This document shows, in pieces, positions 11,175 through 27,613 of a stretch of DNA of 64,000 bases. A program made the translations under genes and the position numbers. The DNA is from Pseudomonas sp. GCEP-101 (GTDB lineage Bacteria > Pseudomonadota > Gammaproteobacteria > Pseudomonadales > Pseudomonadaceae): positions 124,001 through 188,000 of the forward strand of contig NZ_CP104011.1 in NCBI RefSeq assembly GCF_025133575.1, given 5' to 3'. Every line of letters starts with the position of its first letter. The stretch's first letter is position 1. The notes below the pieces were generated by a model. The model did no database searches. It had not been told where the DNA came from and saw only the letters and a program-made list of their open reading frames with translations.

Positions 11175-11388
11175 TCTGCGCGGCGAACACTGCCCCTACA
11201 ACGCCATCGCTACCCTGGAAACCCTGGCGACCCTGAAGCCGGGCGATCTGCTGGAGGTGATCACCGATTGTTCGCAGTCGGTGCATGGCATTCCGGAAGA
11301 CACCCAGCGCCACGGCTACCACTGCCTGGCAGTGGAGCAGCACGGGGCGCTGTTCCGCTTCCTGATCGAGGTGCCGCTGCTGGGCTGA
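11140..11388 (+). CDS. TusA/YedF-like sulfur-carrier protein
   Basis: This 82-residue SirA/TusA-fold protein starts LSLDLRGEHCPYNAIATLE; the cysteine occupies the position of the sulfur-carrying Cys of TusA, but the usual CPxP motif is CPYN here. Later segments (LKPGDLLEVITDC, the second Cys, and FRFLIEVPLLG) fit the beta-alpha-beta fold. It overlaps the YeeE/YedE gene by 35 bases in another frame, so translation is probably coupled. Likely role: cytosolic acceptor or carrier of sulfur for the neighbouring membrane protein. Confidence 0.85.
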   Translation: MPDTKTPTLSLDLRGEHCPYNAIATLETLATLKPGDLLEVITDCSQSVHGIPEDTQRHGYHCLAVEQHGALFRFLIEVPLLG

Positions 11389-11399
11389 AACGCCTTCGC

Positions 11400-11469
11400 A
11401 GGAACGGGCTCCGTCCGCGATGGCTTCCGGCGCGGTTCGAACCTGTCGCGGACGAAGTCCGCTCCTACA
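11400..11469. repeat. REP-like palindromic element (copy 1)
   Basis: The element ends in GCTCCTACA and contains the opposed arms GGGCTCCGTCCGCGA and TCGCGGACGAAGTCCG. It is closely related to the element at 48371-48442. It lies in the gap between the convergent tusA-like and ispD genes. Its left arm has diverged (GGAACGGG instead of GGAGCGG). Confidence 0.75.
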
Positions 11470-11493
11470 GTGATATCCCAGCGCTCGGGCCTG

Positions 11494-11637
11494 CCCTCAC
11501 CCTAACCCTCTCCCCGACGGAGAGGGGACCGTTCGGTGCAGGATGAAATTACAACATCAGCCGGCACAACCTGCTCCCTCTCCCTCCGGGAGAGGGCTGG
11601 GGGGAGGGGGAAACGTCGGTACAAACTTGCCAGAAGG
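11494..11637. repeat. Dispersed double-hairpin element, copy A
   Basis: Two hairpins, CCCTCTCC/GGAGAGGG (11506-11526) and a perfect CCCTCTCCC/GGGAGAGGG (11576-11596), flank the block GGAGAGGGGACCGTTC and GCAGGATGA. The outer 21 bases of the two ends (11494-11514 and about 11588-11608) are imperfect inverted repeats of each other. A second copy with the same blocks in the same order is at 52171-52318. No ORF fits, so it is a non-coding mobile or structural repeat. Confidence 0.75.
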
Positions 11638-11668
11638 AAGACAGTTGCTCCTACGCCTCGCTCAACCT

Positions 11669-11715
11669 GCAGGAGCGCGAGATGCGCACGATCGCGGGCA
11701 TGGCCCGCTCCTACA
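11669..11715. repeat. Partial REP-like element
   Basis: The sequence runs from GCAGGAGCGCGAGATGCGC to GCCCGCTCCTACAGG, with a right arm like that of Pseudomonas REP units but a poorly matching left arm. It fills the rest of the gap downstream of ispD. Together with copy 1 and the double-hairpin element it leaves no gene-sized open stretch in 11389-11758. Confidence 0.55.
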
Positions 11716-11758
11716 GGAGTCCGGTGCTACGCCGGCGGCGTGGCGGTCGCGAGCGGAA

Positions 11759-12457
11759 TCAGGGCTTGGCGAAATGGCGCTGCAGGCGCTGCAGGTCTTC
11801 CGGGGTGGTGACCTTGATGTTGTCGATGCGCCCTTCCACCATGCGCGGCTGGTAGCCCGCCCATTCCATGGCAGATGCCTCGTCGGTGATCGCCGCGTCG
11901 GCCACCAGGGCATCGGCGAGCGCGCGGTGCAGCGCACCGAGGCGGAACATCTGCGGGGTGTAGGCCTGCCAGACCACGCTGCGGTCGATGGTTTCGACCA
12001 CGCGGCCGTCGGCGCCGACGCGCTTCAACGTATCCCGGGCGGGAACGCCCAGCAGCCCACCGACGGCGTCGAATTCCAGCTCATCCAGCAGGCGATCGAG
12101 ATCGGACCGCGCCAGGTTCGGCCGCGCGGCGTCGTGCACCAGCACCCAATCATCACTGCCGGCGCCCAGTTCGGTCAGGCGCAGCAGTCCATTGAGCACG
12201 GAATCGGCACGCTCGCGGCCGCCGTCGGCACACTGGATGCGTTCATTGGATGCGCTCGGCAGGGTCGGCCACCAGGGATCGTCGGTGGCCAGGCAGACCA
12301 CAAGCCCCTTGAGCCGGGGATGGCCGAGGAAACAGTCGAGGGTACGTTCGAGAATGCTGCGACCGGCGAGGTCGAGGTATTGCTTGGGGCGGTCGGCGCG
12401 CATCCGCGAACCGATGCCGGCGGCCGGAATCACGGCCCAGAAGGCGGGAGTGGTCAT
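11759..12457 (-). CDS. ispD: 2-C-methyl-D-erythritol 4-phosphate cytidylyltransferase
   Basis: IspD couples CTP to MEP in the non-mevalonate isoprenoid pathway. The 232-residue protein has the nucleotide-binding N-terminus (IPAAGIGSRMRADRPKQYL), the motif SILERTLDCFL, and the substrate-binding VLVHDAARPNL. Its ATG overlaps the stop of ftsB by four bases, a common gene pair in gamma-proteobacteria, so it is translationally coupled at the end of the pyrG-kdsA-eno-ftsB chain. Confidence 0.97.
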   Translation of the reverse strand: MTTPAFWAVIPAAGIGSRMRADRPKQYLDLAGRSILERTLDCFLGHPRLKGLVVCLATDDPWWPTLPSASNERIQCADGGRERADSVLNGLLRLTELGAGSDDWVLVHDAARPNLARSDLDRLLDELEFDAVGGLLGVPARDTLKRVGADGRVVETIDRSVVWQAYTPQMFRLGALHRALADALVADAAITDEASAMEWAGYQPRMVEGRIDNIKVTTPEDLQRLQRHFAKP

Positions 12458-12738
12458 TGCGCGAGCTGGTAGAGGGTTTCCTTGTCCTTGACCATGCCGA
12501 GTTCGTGGCGGGCACGTTCCTCGACCGTCTCGGTGCCTTTCTTGAGCTCGGCGACTTCCGCCTCGAGGATGCGGTTACGCTCGAGCAGGCGCTCGTTCTC
12601 GCCCTGCTGGTCGGCAATCTGCTTCTGCAGGTCGCGCACCTGCGCCAGGCTGCCATCGCCAACCCACAGGCGATACTGCAGGCCGGCCAGCGCCAGGATC
12701 AGCACGACGAACAGCCAGTAAGGGCTACGTAACCTCAA
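12454..12738 (-). CDS. ftsB: Cell division protein FtsB
   Basis: FtsB bridges FtsQ and FtsL in the divisome. The 94-residue protein has one N-terminal membrane helix (about residues 7-22, WLFVVLILALAGLQ). A periplasmic coiled coil follows (about 30-70, heptads in VRDLQKQIADQQGENERLLE). The order eno-ftsB-ispD is conserved in many gamma-proteobacteria and supports the call. Confidence 0.95.
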   Translation of the reverse strand: MRLRSPYWLFVVLILALAGLQYRLWVGDGSLAQVRDLQKQIADQQGENERLLERNRILEAEVAELKKGTETVEERARHELGMVKDKETLYQLAQ

Positions 12739-12758
12739 CCTTCAGCTCCCTGTACGCA

Positions 12759-12790
12759 AAGGGGTGGCTCCTGCCACCCCTTCACCGTAC
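12759..12790 (-). terminator. Hairpin between eno and ftsB
   Basis: A 10-base perfect stem (AAGGGGTGGC / GCCACCCCTT) with a 4-base loop follows eno within 20 bases on the minus strand. The T run after it is short (CTTTG), so it may partly terminate or protect the abundant eno mRNA and let ftsB-ispD be made at a lower level. Confidence 0.6.
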
Positions 12791-12800
12791 CAGACTCGGA

Positions 12801-16689
<3,889 letters not shown>

Positions 16690-16844
16690 TCAGCGTTTAG
16701 GCGGCTCGGCCGCCGGGGAAGCGAAGGTGTCGGGTACAAGACCCGGCTCACGACTTCGTCGTGAAAATAGCGAACTCCCGCTGATTCCGGGGGAATCGAC
16801 GGGAGCAGTACAAGACGGGAGCGTAGTCTACCGGAAAGCGGCTA

Positions 16845-18164
16845 TCAGCTCAAACCCGAGTCATTCGTCGGAGGTGTCCAACGCAGCGTCCACCCCTGCC
16901 CCACCTCCACCCGCAGGCCCGGCAGCAGCGCCACGCCGAGCAGTTCGTCGGCGCGCCAGAGCAGCGGCAGACGACCGCGCAGGAAGGCCGGAATGGCCGC
17001 TTCGTTGAGCAGCCGCTTGAGGTCCCGACTGCCGCGTCCGACCAGCGTCATGGTCTCTCCGCCCTGTCGGTAACGCACCACCAGCGGCCCGCTCGGCGGC
17101 GCACCCTCGAAATGCAGCGAACCATTGGTGGGCAGCAGAAGCGGCTGCGAAGGATCGCGCCAGGCCTGATCAGACGGCACGAAGCCGAACCAGGACCTGG
17201 CCAGCCACCAGAGCCGGCCGTGGGCACGGCGCAGCTCGCCATCGGCGAGGCGCCAGATCGGCTCGGCGTCTTCACGGGCATCGCGCAGGTCCTGCCAACC
17301 GGCCCAGTGCGCGCTGTCCGGCAGGCGCGCGAGAGGCGCGAGCCAGTGACGCAATGCATTGCGCTGGCGCGGCTCGCTCAATTCGGCCAGGGCCGCGATG
17401 GCCAACGATGGCAATGGCATGCCGATGTATTCGTTACGCGCCCCCGCCTGGTGCAGGTCGTTCTGTGCCAGTTCGCCCAGCAACCCGTCGGCTTCCGCCA
17501 GGTGCTCGGCGCTGCGGGCGATGGTCTCGACGGCCGCGGGCCAGCGCTGGACGATGCCCGGCAGTATCTGGTTGCGCAGGTAGTTGCGGTCATGGTCATC
17601 GCAGGCGTTGGACGGGTCCTCGACCCAGCTGAGTTTCTCGTTGCGGGCATAGCGCTCAAGCTCAGCGCGCGTTATCCCCAACAGCGGACGCAGCAGCATG
17701 CCGGCCCCCAGCGGACGGCTGGCGGCCATGCCAGACAGGCCGCGCACCCCCGCACCCCGGAACAGCCGGAACAGCACGGTTTCCGCCTGGTCATCGCGGT
17801 GCTGGCCGGTCAGCAGGCATTCGCCTTCTCCCAACGCCGCGGTGAATACGCCATAGCGAGCGTCACGCGCAGCGCGCTCGAGGCTCGCGCCGTCGTCGAC
17901 GCGCACGCGGGCAACCTGCAAGGGCACGCCCAGTTCATCGCAAAAGCGCTGGCAACGCGCGGGCCAGGCATCGGCCACGGCCTGCAGGCCATGGTGCACA
18001 TGAATAGCGGTGATCGGCGGCACGGCCTCGCGGGAAGCGAGTCGCACCAGCAGGTGCAGGAGAACGGTGGAATCCAGCCCGCCGGACAAGGCGACACGCC
18101 ACGCCGGCGCACAGCGCCAGGGGGCGAGAACACTCAGCAGTCGGGATTCGAGTTCAGCAGACAT
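16845..18164 (-). CDS. tilS: tRNA(Ile)-lysidine synthetase
   Basis: TilS attaches lysine to C34 of tRNA-Ile(CAU), changing its codon from AUG to AUA. The 439-residue protein has the N-type PP-loop motif ALSGGLDSTVLLHLL, the TGQHRDDQAETVLFRLFRGAG motif that binds ATP/tRNA, and C-terminal substrate-recognition domains. I start at MSAELESRLL (18164); the open frame extends 12 codons upstream. It follows accA, the usual accA-tilS pair. Confidence 0.95.
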   Translation of the reverse strand: MSAELESRLLSVLAPWRCAPAWRVALSGGLDSTVLLHLLVRLASREAVPPITAIHVHHGLQAVADAWPARCQRFCDELGVPLQVARVRVDDGASLERAARDARYGVFTAALGEGECLLTGQHRDDQAETVLFRLFRGAGVRGLSGMAASRPLGAGMLLRPLLGITRAELERYARNEKLSWVEDPSNACDDHDRNYLRNQILPGIVQRWPAAVETIARSAEHLAEADGLLGELAQNDLHQAGARNEYIGMPLPSLAIAALAELSEPRQRNALRHWLAPLARLPDSAHWAGWQDLRDAREDAEPIWRLADGELRRAHGRLWWLARSWFGFVPSDQAWRDPSQPLLLPTNGSLHFEGAPPSGPLVVRYRQGGETMTLVGRGSRDLKRLLNEAAIPAFLRGRLPLLWRADELLGVALLPGLRVEVGQGWTLRWTPPTNDSGLS

Positions 18165-18233
18165 GGCGCAGGTCGGCAGGGTCGGGGACGAGGCCAGCAT
18201 ACCTCGTCACCCACGCTGCGCCGAAGGCGTCGA

Positions 18234-19184
18234 TCAGGCGACGCCGTAGCTCATCAGGCGCTCGTAGCGGCGCGCCAGGAGCTCGTCGGTGCTCAGCTGG
18301 TTCAGGGTGTCCAGCTGGCCGAGCAGGGACTGGCGGATGGTCTGCGCCATGGCCGCCGGGTCGCGGTGGGCGCTGCCCAGCGGCTCGGGGATGACGTTGT
18401 CGACGATCCCCAGGTCCTTCAGGCGGTTGGCGGTGATGCCCATGGCCTCGGCCGCTTCCGGCGCCTTCTCGGCAGTACGCCAGAGGATGGAGGCACAACC
18501 TTCGGGCGAGATCACCGCGTAGGTGGAATACTGCAGCATGTTCAACTGGTCGCAGACGCCGATGGCCAGCGCGCCGCCGGAACCGCCTTCGCCGATGACG
18601 GTGGCGATGATCGGGGTTTTCAGGCGCGCCATGACGCGCAGGTTCCAGGCGATGGCTTCGCTCTGGCCACGCTCCTCGGCATCGATGCCCGGGTAGGCGC
18701 CGGGGGTGTCGATGAAGGTGAGGATCGGCATCTTGAAGCGTTCGGCCATTTCCATCAGGCGGCAGGCCTTGCGGTAGCCTTCCGGACGCGGCATGCCGAA
18801 GTTGCGGCGCACCTTCTCGCGTACTTCGCGGCCCTTCTGGTGACCGATGATCATCACCGGCTGGTCTTCCAGGCGGGCAACGCCGCCAACGATGGCAGCG
18901 TCATCGGCGAAATGACGGTCGCCGTGCAGCTCTTCGAACTCGGTGAAGATGTGCTCGATGTAGTCCAGGGTGTAAGGACGACGCGGATGGCGCGCGAGCT
19001 GGGCGATCTGCCAGCTGGACAGGTTGCCGAAGATGTTCTCGGTCAGCGCCTTGCTCTTCTCCTGCAGACGGGAGATTTCGTCGGTGATGTTCAGCGCGTT
19101 GTCGTTGCCGACCAGGCGCAGCTCTTCGATCTTGGCGTGCAGGTCGGCAATGGGCTGTTCGAAATCGAGAAAATTCGGGTTCAT
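18234..19184 (-). CDS. accA: Acetyl-CoA carboxylase, carboxyltransferase alpha subunit
   Basis: AccA pairs with AccD to transfer the carboxyl group from biotin to acetyl-CoA, the committed step of fatty acid synthesis. The 316-residue sequence shows the family core: TRPYTLDY-like segment [50 protein letters not shown] and [12 protein letters not shown]. It lies between dnaE and tilS as in most gamma-proteobacteria. Confidence 0.97.
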   Translation of the reverse strand: MNPNFLDFEQPIADLHAKIEELRLVGNDNALNITDEISRLQEKSKALTENIFGNLSSWQIAQLARHPRRPYTLDYIEHIFTEFEELHGDRHFADDAAIVGGVARLEDQPVMIIGHQKGREVREKVRRNFGMPRPEGYRKACRLMEMAERFKMPILTFIDTPGAYPGIDAEERGQSEAIAWNLRVMARLKTPIIATVIGEGGSGGALAIGVCDQLNMLQYSTYAVISPEGCASILWRTAEKAPEAAEAMGITANRLKDLGIVDNVIPEPLGSAHRDPAAMAQTIRQSLLGQLDTLNQLSTDELLARRYERLMSYGVA

Positions 19185-19297
19185 GGGCTATCCGTCGTTC
19201 TGTTGGCGGCTGGGCCTGGTCCGTAGGCGCCTACCTTACGGTATCGGGCGCCGAGGGTCGAGACTGGCGGGCGGGCGGCCTTCGGCCACCGCTCACG

Positions 19298-22828
<3,531 letters not shown>

Positions 22829-22982
22829 GGTGGTCCTTGGCAAACGCGAAAAACGGCAAGCCCCGGATTGTACCGGGGCCGTCCGCAAAGCTACAGGGAT
22901 CAATCGGCCAGCCGTCGCGCCGGCTGACCGGGGTCATCGGCGGGGCGCTGGCCGCGAGGAATTCCAGAGTAATAACAGGGTG

Positions 22983-23594
22983 TTACAGGATGCCGGCGGG
23001 ATTTTCCAGCAGGTCGCGTACCGGGCCGAAGGAGCGCCGATGGATGGGCGTCGGGCCCAGGCGCTTGAGGGCTTCCAGGTGCACGGGGGTGGGATAGCCC
23101 TTGTGCCCGCCGATCCCATAGCCGGGGTACAGCACTTCCATTTCCTGCATCTCGCGGTCACGGCTGACCTTGGCCAGGATCGATGCCGCGGCAATGGCCG
23201 GCACCTTGGCGTCGCCCTGCACCACCGGCGCGGAAGGCACCTTGAGCTTCGGGCAGCGGTTACCGTCGATCAGCGCCAGTTTTGGCGTAACACTCAAGCC
23301 TTCCACAGCGCGCTGCATGGCCAGCATGGTGGCATGCAGGATGTTCAACTGGTCGATCTCGTGCACATCGGCACGGGCGATGAACCAGGCCAAGGCCTTC
23401 TCGCGGATCTCGTCGAACAGTGCCTCGCGACGGGCTTCGCTGAGCTTCTTCGAGTCGTTGAGCCCCTGGATCGGGCGCGCCGGGTCCAGGATCACCGCCG
23501 CCGTGACCACCGGCCCGCACAGCGGGCCACGGCCCACCTCGTCGACGCCGGCGACCAGTTCTTCCACCAGGGTGAAATCCAGGCCCATCTGCAT
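22983..23594 (-). CDS. rnhB: Ribonuclease HII
   Basis: RNase HII cleaves RNA in RNA-DNA hybrids and excises single ribonucleotides. The 203-residue protein has the catalytic motif [20 protein letters not shown], the substrate-binding [13 protein letters not shown], and downstream acidic residues ([23 protein letters not shown]). Its start overlaps the last base of lpxB (TGATG), the typical lpxB-rnhB-dnaE arrangement. Confidence 0.97.
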   Translation of the reverse strand: MQMGLDFTLVEELVAGVDEVGRGPLCGPVVTAAVILDPARPIQGLNDSKKLSEARREALFDEIREKALAWFIARADVHEIDQLNILHATMLAMQRAVEGLSVTPKLALIDGNRCPKLKVPSAPVVQGDAKVPAIAAASILAKVSRDREMQEMEVLYPGYGIGGHKGYPTPVHLEALKRLGPTPIHRRSFGPVRDLLENPAGIL

Positions 23595-24736
23595 CAGCGT
23601 TTCTCCACCAGGGCGAGCACCGCATCGGCGGCCTGCGCGGACGCATCCTGGCGCAGGGCGCGGTGGATGGCGTCGAAGGATTCGGTTTGCACGCGACCGT
23701 CATCGAGCAGCGGCAGCAGCGTCGTGGCCAGCGCCTCGGGCGTTGCCGCATCCTGGATCAGCTCGGGCACCAGCAGGCGGCCGGCCAGCAGGTTGGGCAG
23801 CGAAATGTAGGGGCTCTTCACCAGGCGCTTGAGGATGCGGTAGGTCATGGGCGCCACCTTGTAGGCGACGACCATGGGCCGCTTGTACAGCAAGGCTTCC
23901 AGCGTCGCGGTGCCGGAGGCGATCAGCACCGCGTCGCAGGCGGCCAGCGCCTCGTGGGAGGCGCCATCGAGCAACTGCACCGGCAGGTCGCGACCGGCGA
24001 GCATCGCTTCGATCTGCACGCGGCGCTCGGGACTGGCGCAGGGCAGCACGAAGCGCAGATCGGGGCGATCCGCCAGCAGGCGCTGGGCGGTATCGAGGAA
24101 CAGCGCGCCGAGCTTGCCGACCTCCCCTCCCCGACTTCCCGGCAGCAGCGCCACGACACCGGCATCCGGCGGCAGGCAGAGACGCTGGCGCGCCCCGGCA
24201 CGGTCGGCTTCCAACGGAATAGTGTTGGCCAGCGGATGACCGACGAAACGCACCGGCACCGCATGTTCTTCGTAGAAGCGCGCCTCGAAGGGAAACAGCG
24301 CGAGCATCAGGTCGCAGGCTTGCTTGATCTTCAGGACGCGCTTCTGCCGCCAGGCCCAGACCGACGGGCTGACGTAGTGCACCGTGCGGATGCCCGCGCG
24401 GCGCAGCTTCAATTCGATGTTCAGGTTGAAGTCCGGCGCATCGATGCCGATGAACACGTCCGGCTTGGCCGCGATCAGCATCTTCACCAGGTCCTTGCGC
24501 CGGCGCAGCAGTTCGCGCAGACGGCCAAGCACCTCCACCAGGCCCATGACGGCCAGGCGCTCCATCGGGAAGTGCGACTGCAGCCCTTCGGCCTGCATGC
24601 GCGGACCGCCGACACCGATGAACTCGATGTCGGGGTGGCGCTGTTTGAGCGCCTGCATGAGGCCGGAGCCGAGGATATCGCCGGACGCCTCGCCCGCGAC
24701 CAGGGCGACGCGCAGCTTGCGTGCGGTCGGTTGCAT
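23594..24736 (-). CDS. lpxB: Lipid A disaccharide synthase
   Basis: LpxB joins UDP-2,3-diacylglucosamine and lipid X to form the lipid A disaccharide. The 380-residue GT19 protein starts with the motif [18 protein letters not shown] and has [30 protein letters not shown] and [13 protein letters not shown], all conserved in the family. It follows lpxA by two bases; the fabZ-lpxA-lpxB run is the standard lipid A operon segment. Confidence 0.97.
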   Translation of the reverse strand: MQPTARKLRVALVAGEASGDILGSGLMQALKQRHPDIEFIGVGGPRMQAEGLQSHFPMERLAVMGLVEVLGRLRELLRRRKDLVKMLIAAKPDVFIGIDAPDFNLNIELKLRRAGIRTVHYVSPSVWAWRQKRVLKIKQACDLMLALFPFEARFYEEHAVPVRFVGHPLANTIPLEADRAGARQRLCLPPDAGVVALLPGSRGGEVGKLGALFLDTAQRLLADRPDLRFVLPCASPERRVQIEAMLAGRDLPVQLLDGASHEALAACDAVLIASGTATLEALLYKRPMVVAYKVAPMTYRILKRLVKSPYISLPNLLAGRLLVPELIQDAATPEALATTLLPLLDDGRVQTESFDAIHRALRQDASAQAADAVLALVEKR

Positions 24737-24738
24737 GG

Positions 24739-25515
24739 TCAGCGGGTGATGCCGCGGGTGGAACTCTGGATGGAGTCGCGGAACACGGCGACTTCCGGGA
24801 ACTGCTCGGAGGCCTCGCCCAGCTCGGCCAACGCCTCGTCCACCGTCAGGCCCTGGCGGTAGACCACCTTGTAGGCCCGACGCAGCGCCTGGATCGACTC
24901 GGCGCTGAAGCCCCGACGGCGCAGGCCCTCGAAGTTCATGCTGCGGGCCTCGGCGGGGTTGCCGAAGACCGTGACATAGGCCGGGACGTCCTTGCCGATG
25001 GTGGTGCCCATGCCGGAGAAGGCGTGTGCACCGATGCGGCAGAACTGGTGGACCAGGGTGTACCCGGAGAGGATCGCCCAGTCATCCACATGAACATGAC
25101 CCGCCAGGGCGGTGTTGTTCACCAGAATGCAATGGTTGCCGATCACACTGTCGTGGCCGACGTGAACGTAGGCCATGAACAGGTTGTGGTCGCCAATGGT
25201 GGTTTCCGAACGATCCTGGATGGTGCCGCGATGGATGGTGACACCCTCGCGGATCACGTTGTGGTCGCCGATCACCAGGCGAGTCGGCTCGCCCTTGTAC
25301 TTCAGGTCGGGGGTATCTTCACCGACGCTGGAGAACTGGAAAACCCGATTGTGCTTACCGATCTTCGTGGGGCCTTTGACCACCACGTGCGGACCGATCA
25401 CCGTACCTTCGCCGATCTCCACATCCGGCCCGACCATGGACCAGGGGCCCACCTGTACGTCGTCAGCCAGCTTTGCGCGCGGGTCGATGATGGCGCGAGG
25501 ATCGATCAAACTCAT
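24739..25515 (-). CDS. lpxA: UDP-N-acetylglucosamine acyltransferase
   Basis: LpxA transfers a 3-hydroxyacyl chain from ACP to UDP-GlcNAc, the first step of lipid A synthesis. The 258-residue protein begins [18 protein letters not shown] and has the left-handed beta-helix hexad repeats ([26 protein letters not shown]). The catalytic His region is [15 protein letters not shown]. The ATG overlaps the fabZ stop by four bases. Pseudomonas LpxA usually prefers a C10 hydroxyacyl chain; that is family knowledge, not read here. Confidence 0.97.
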   Translation of the reverse strand: MSLIDPRAIIDPRAKLADDVQVGPWSMVGPDVEIGEGTVIGPHVVVKGPTKIGKHNRVFQFSSVGEDTPDLKYKGEPTRLVIGDHNVIREGVTIHRGTIQDRSETTIGDHNLFMAYVHVGHDSVIGNHCILVNNTALAGHVHVDDWAILSGYTLVHQFCRIGAHAFSGMGTTIGKDVPAYVTVFGNPAEARSMNFEGLRRRGFSAESIQALRRAYKVVYRQGLTVDEALAELGEASEQFPEVAVFRDSIQSSTRGITR

Positions 25516-25952
25516 AGTTTGCGTTCCGCACAGATGATTTCGGCCGAGCATACCGGCTTGTCATCGACGGTGGCATGGCAGTCGAACTTCCAGATGCCGC
25601 GCTTGACGCTGATGAACTGGGCATTGAGCTGCAACTGGTCACCCGGCAGTACCGGCTGGCGGAAGCGCAGCTTGTCGGAACCGACGAAGTAATACAGGGT
25701 GCCGTCGGCCGGCTTCACGTCGAGCATCTTGAAACCGAGGATGCCGGCCGCCTGGGCCATGGCCTCGATGATTAGCACGCCCGGCATGATCGGATGTTGC
25801 GGGAAGTGGCCATTGAAGAACGGCTCGTTGATGCTGACATTCTTGTAGGCGCGAATGCGCTTGCCTTCGATGTCCAGCTCCACCACCCGATCCACCAGCA
25901 GGAAAGGGTAGCGATGAGGCAGGTATTCGCGAATCTCGTTGATGTCCATCAT
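25512..25952 (-). CDS. fabZ: 3-hydroxyacyl-ACP dehydratase FabZ
   Basis: FabZ dehydrates 3-hydroxyacyl-ACP in fatty acid elongation and competes with LpxA for the same substrate. The 146-residue hot-dog-fold protein starts [19 protein letters not shown]. The catalytic His is in [18 protein letters not shown] and the Glu in [11 protein letters not shown]. It sits between lpxD and lpxA, a placement that couples membrane phospholipid and lipid A supply. Confidence 0.97.
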   Translation of the reverse strand: MMDINEIREYLPHRYPFLLVDRVVELDIEGKRIRAYKNVSINEPFFNGHFPQHPIMPGVLIIEAMAQAAGILGFKMLDVKPADGTLYYFVGSDKLRFRQPVLPGDQLQLNAQFISVKRGIWKFDCHATVDDKPVCSAEIICAERKL

Positions 25953-26000
25953 GTTCAGGGGAGCCTGTTCAGAAAAGGGAAACGCCAAAAAATGCGTGGA

Positions 26001-27062
26001 TCACGCATCTGATGGAGCGTCTCCGCTTGGGGTCACGGCGGCCAGGCGCTTTTCCAGCTGCTGCAGACGACGGGCCATGTCATCCAGCTGACGAATGCGC
26101 GCGGCGCTTTTCTTCCATTCCGCCGCGGGCTGCATGGCGGTACCGGAGGAGTAGGAGCCCGGTTCGGTAATCGAACGGGTCACCATGGTCATCCCGGTGA
26201 CGAAGACGTTGTCGCAGATCTCGATGTGACCGACCAGCCCCACGCCGCCAGCGAGCATGCAATGCTTGCCGATCTTGGCGCTGCCGGAAATCCCGCAGCA
26301 GCCGGCCATGGCGGTGTGATCACCGATCTGCACGTTGTGGGCGATCATGATCTGGTTATCCAGCTTCACGCCATTGCCCACCAGGGTATCGGACAGCGCG
26401 CCCCGATCGATGGTGGTATTGGCGCCGATCTCGACGTCATCCCCCAGGGTAACGCCGCCAATCTGCGCGATTTTCTGCCAGACGCCCTTGTGGTTGGCGA
26501 AGCCGAAGCCCTCGCCACCCAGCACGGCGCCGGACTGGATCACCACGCGCTTGCCGATACGCACGTCGTGATAGAGCGTCACGCGCGGTGCCAACCAGCC
26601 ATCCTCGCCGATGACGCTGCGCGCGCCGACGAAGCAGTGGGCACCGATGGTGACGTTCGCGCCGATCTGCGCACCCGCCTCGATCACCGCATAGGGACCG
26701 ACACTGGCCGTCGCATCGACCTGCGCCCCTTCATCGACCACCGCGGTGGGATGAATGCCGACCGGGGCCTTCGGCTTGCGGTCGAACTGGTGGGACAGGC
26801 CGGCATAGGCCAGATAGGGATTGGCAACGATCAGCGCATTGCCGTCATAGCCTTCGGCGTCCGCGGCGGTCAGCAACACGGCGCTGGCCTGGCTGCCGTC
26901 GAGGAACTTGCGGTACTGCGGATTGGCCAGGAAGCTCAGTTGGCCGGCGCCTGCGTCCTGCAGGGTAGCCAGCCCGCTGATCACCTGAGCGGGATCGCCG
27001 CGCAACTCGGCATCGAGTTGCGCAGCCAGTTCGGCGAGGGTAAAGGACTGCTCAGTCATCAT
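26001..27062 (-). CDS. lpxD: UDP-3-O-acylglucosamine N-acyltransferase
   Basis: LpxD adds the N-linked hydroxyacyl chain in the third step of lipid A synthesis. The 353-residue protein has an N-terminal uridine-binding domain (about 1-100) and a left-handed beta-helix of hexads ([24 protein letters not shown] runs are visible from about 110 to 300). The catalytic His lies in [14 protein letters not shown], and a C-terminal helical extension follows. Its start overlaps the skp stop by one base. Confidence 0.97.
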   Translation of the reverse strand: MMTEQSFTLAELAAQLDAELRGDPAQVISGLATLQDAGAGQLSFLANPQYRKFLDGSQASAVLLTAADAEGYDGNALIVANPYLAYAGLSHQFDRKPKAPVGIHPTAVVDEGAQVDATASVGPYAVIEAGAQIGANVTIGAHCFVGARSVIGEDGWLAPRVTLYHDVRIGKRVVIQSGAVLGGEGFGFANHKGVWQKIAQIGGVTLGDDVEIGANTTIDRGALSDTLVGNGVKLDNQIMIAHNVQIGDHTAMAGCCGISGSAKIGKHCMLAGGVGLVGHIEICDNVFVTGMTMVTRSITEPGSYSSGTAMQPAAEWKKSAARIRQLDDMARRLQQLEKRLAAVTPSGDAPSDA

Positions 27063-27565
27063 CAGCGCAGTTGGTTCATGCGCTCGATGACTTGGCGGGT
27101 GATGTCGTACTGCGGCTTCACGTCGACCACGGCACCACGCTCGACCACCAGGTCGTAACCACCTTTCTTGATGGTCTCCTCGACGGCCTGGTCCAGCTTC
27201 GGTTTGAGCTTCTTGAGCATGTCACGATCGGCGACGGCCTTGGCTTCGTTCAGCTCCTTGGACTGGAACTGGAAGTCGCGGGCCTTCTGCTTGAAGTCGC
27301 TCTCGGCCTTTTCACGCTCCGAATTGGACATCTTGCTGCCACCGTTGACCAGCTTGTCCTGCAGGGACTTGGCGTCGGTTTCCAGCGCCTTGAGCTTGCT
27401 CAGTTGCGGGCCGAACTTCTTCTCGGCGTCCACGGCGTACTGCTTGGCCGCATCCGACTCGAGGAGTGCCATCTGATAGTTGAGCACCGCGATCTTCATG
27501 TCGGCGAACGCGGGGCTCGCTGCCAGGGCGGCGGTGATCAGGACGAACTGGGTCAACTTACGCAC
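27062..27565 (-). CDS. skp: Periplasmic chaperone Skp/OmpH
   Basis: Skp is a trimeric periplasmic chaperone that escorts unfolded outer-membrane proteins to BamA. The 167-residue product has a signal peptide ([21 protein letters not shown], cut before DMKI). A Lys/Glu-rich coiled coil (about 50-130) forms the tentacles. The start is a GTG at 27565 with AGGAG eight bases upstream; an earlier GTG at 27580 has no such site. It lies between bamA and lpxD as in most gamma-proteobacteria. Confidence 0.94.
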   Translation of the reverse strand: MRKLTQFVLITAALAASPAFADMKIAVLNYQMALLESDAAKQYAVDAEKKFGPQLSKLKALETDAKSLQDKLVNGGSKMSNSEREKAESDFKQKARDFQFQSKELNEAKAVADRDMLKKLKPKLDQAVEETIKKGGYDLVVERGAVVDVKPQYDITRQVIERMNQLR

Positions 27566-27613
27566 AATGCACTCCTGCACAAAGCATGGTTGTCATTACA
27601 ACGATACGGCCAA

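Noticed and set aside
27566..27580. Upstream GTG start for skp
   Set aside because: Adds five codons without a ribosome site; GTG at 27565 has AGGAG at the right distance and gives a normal signal peptide.
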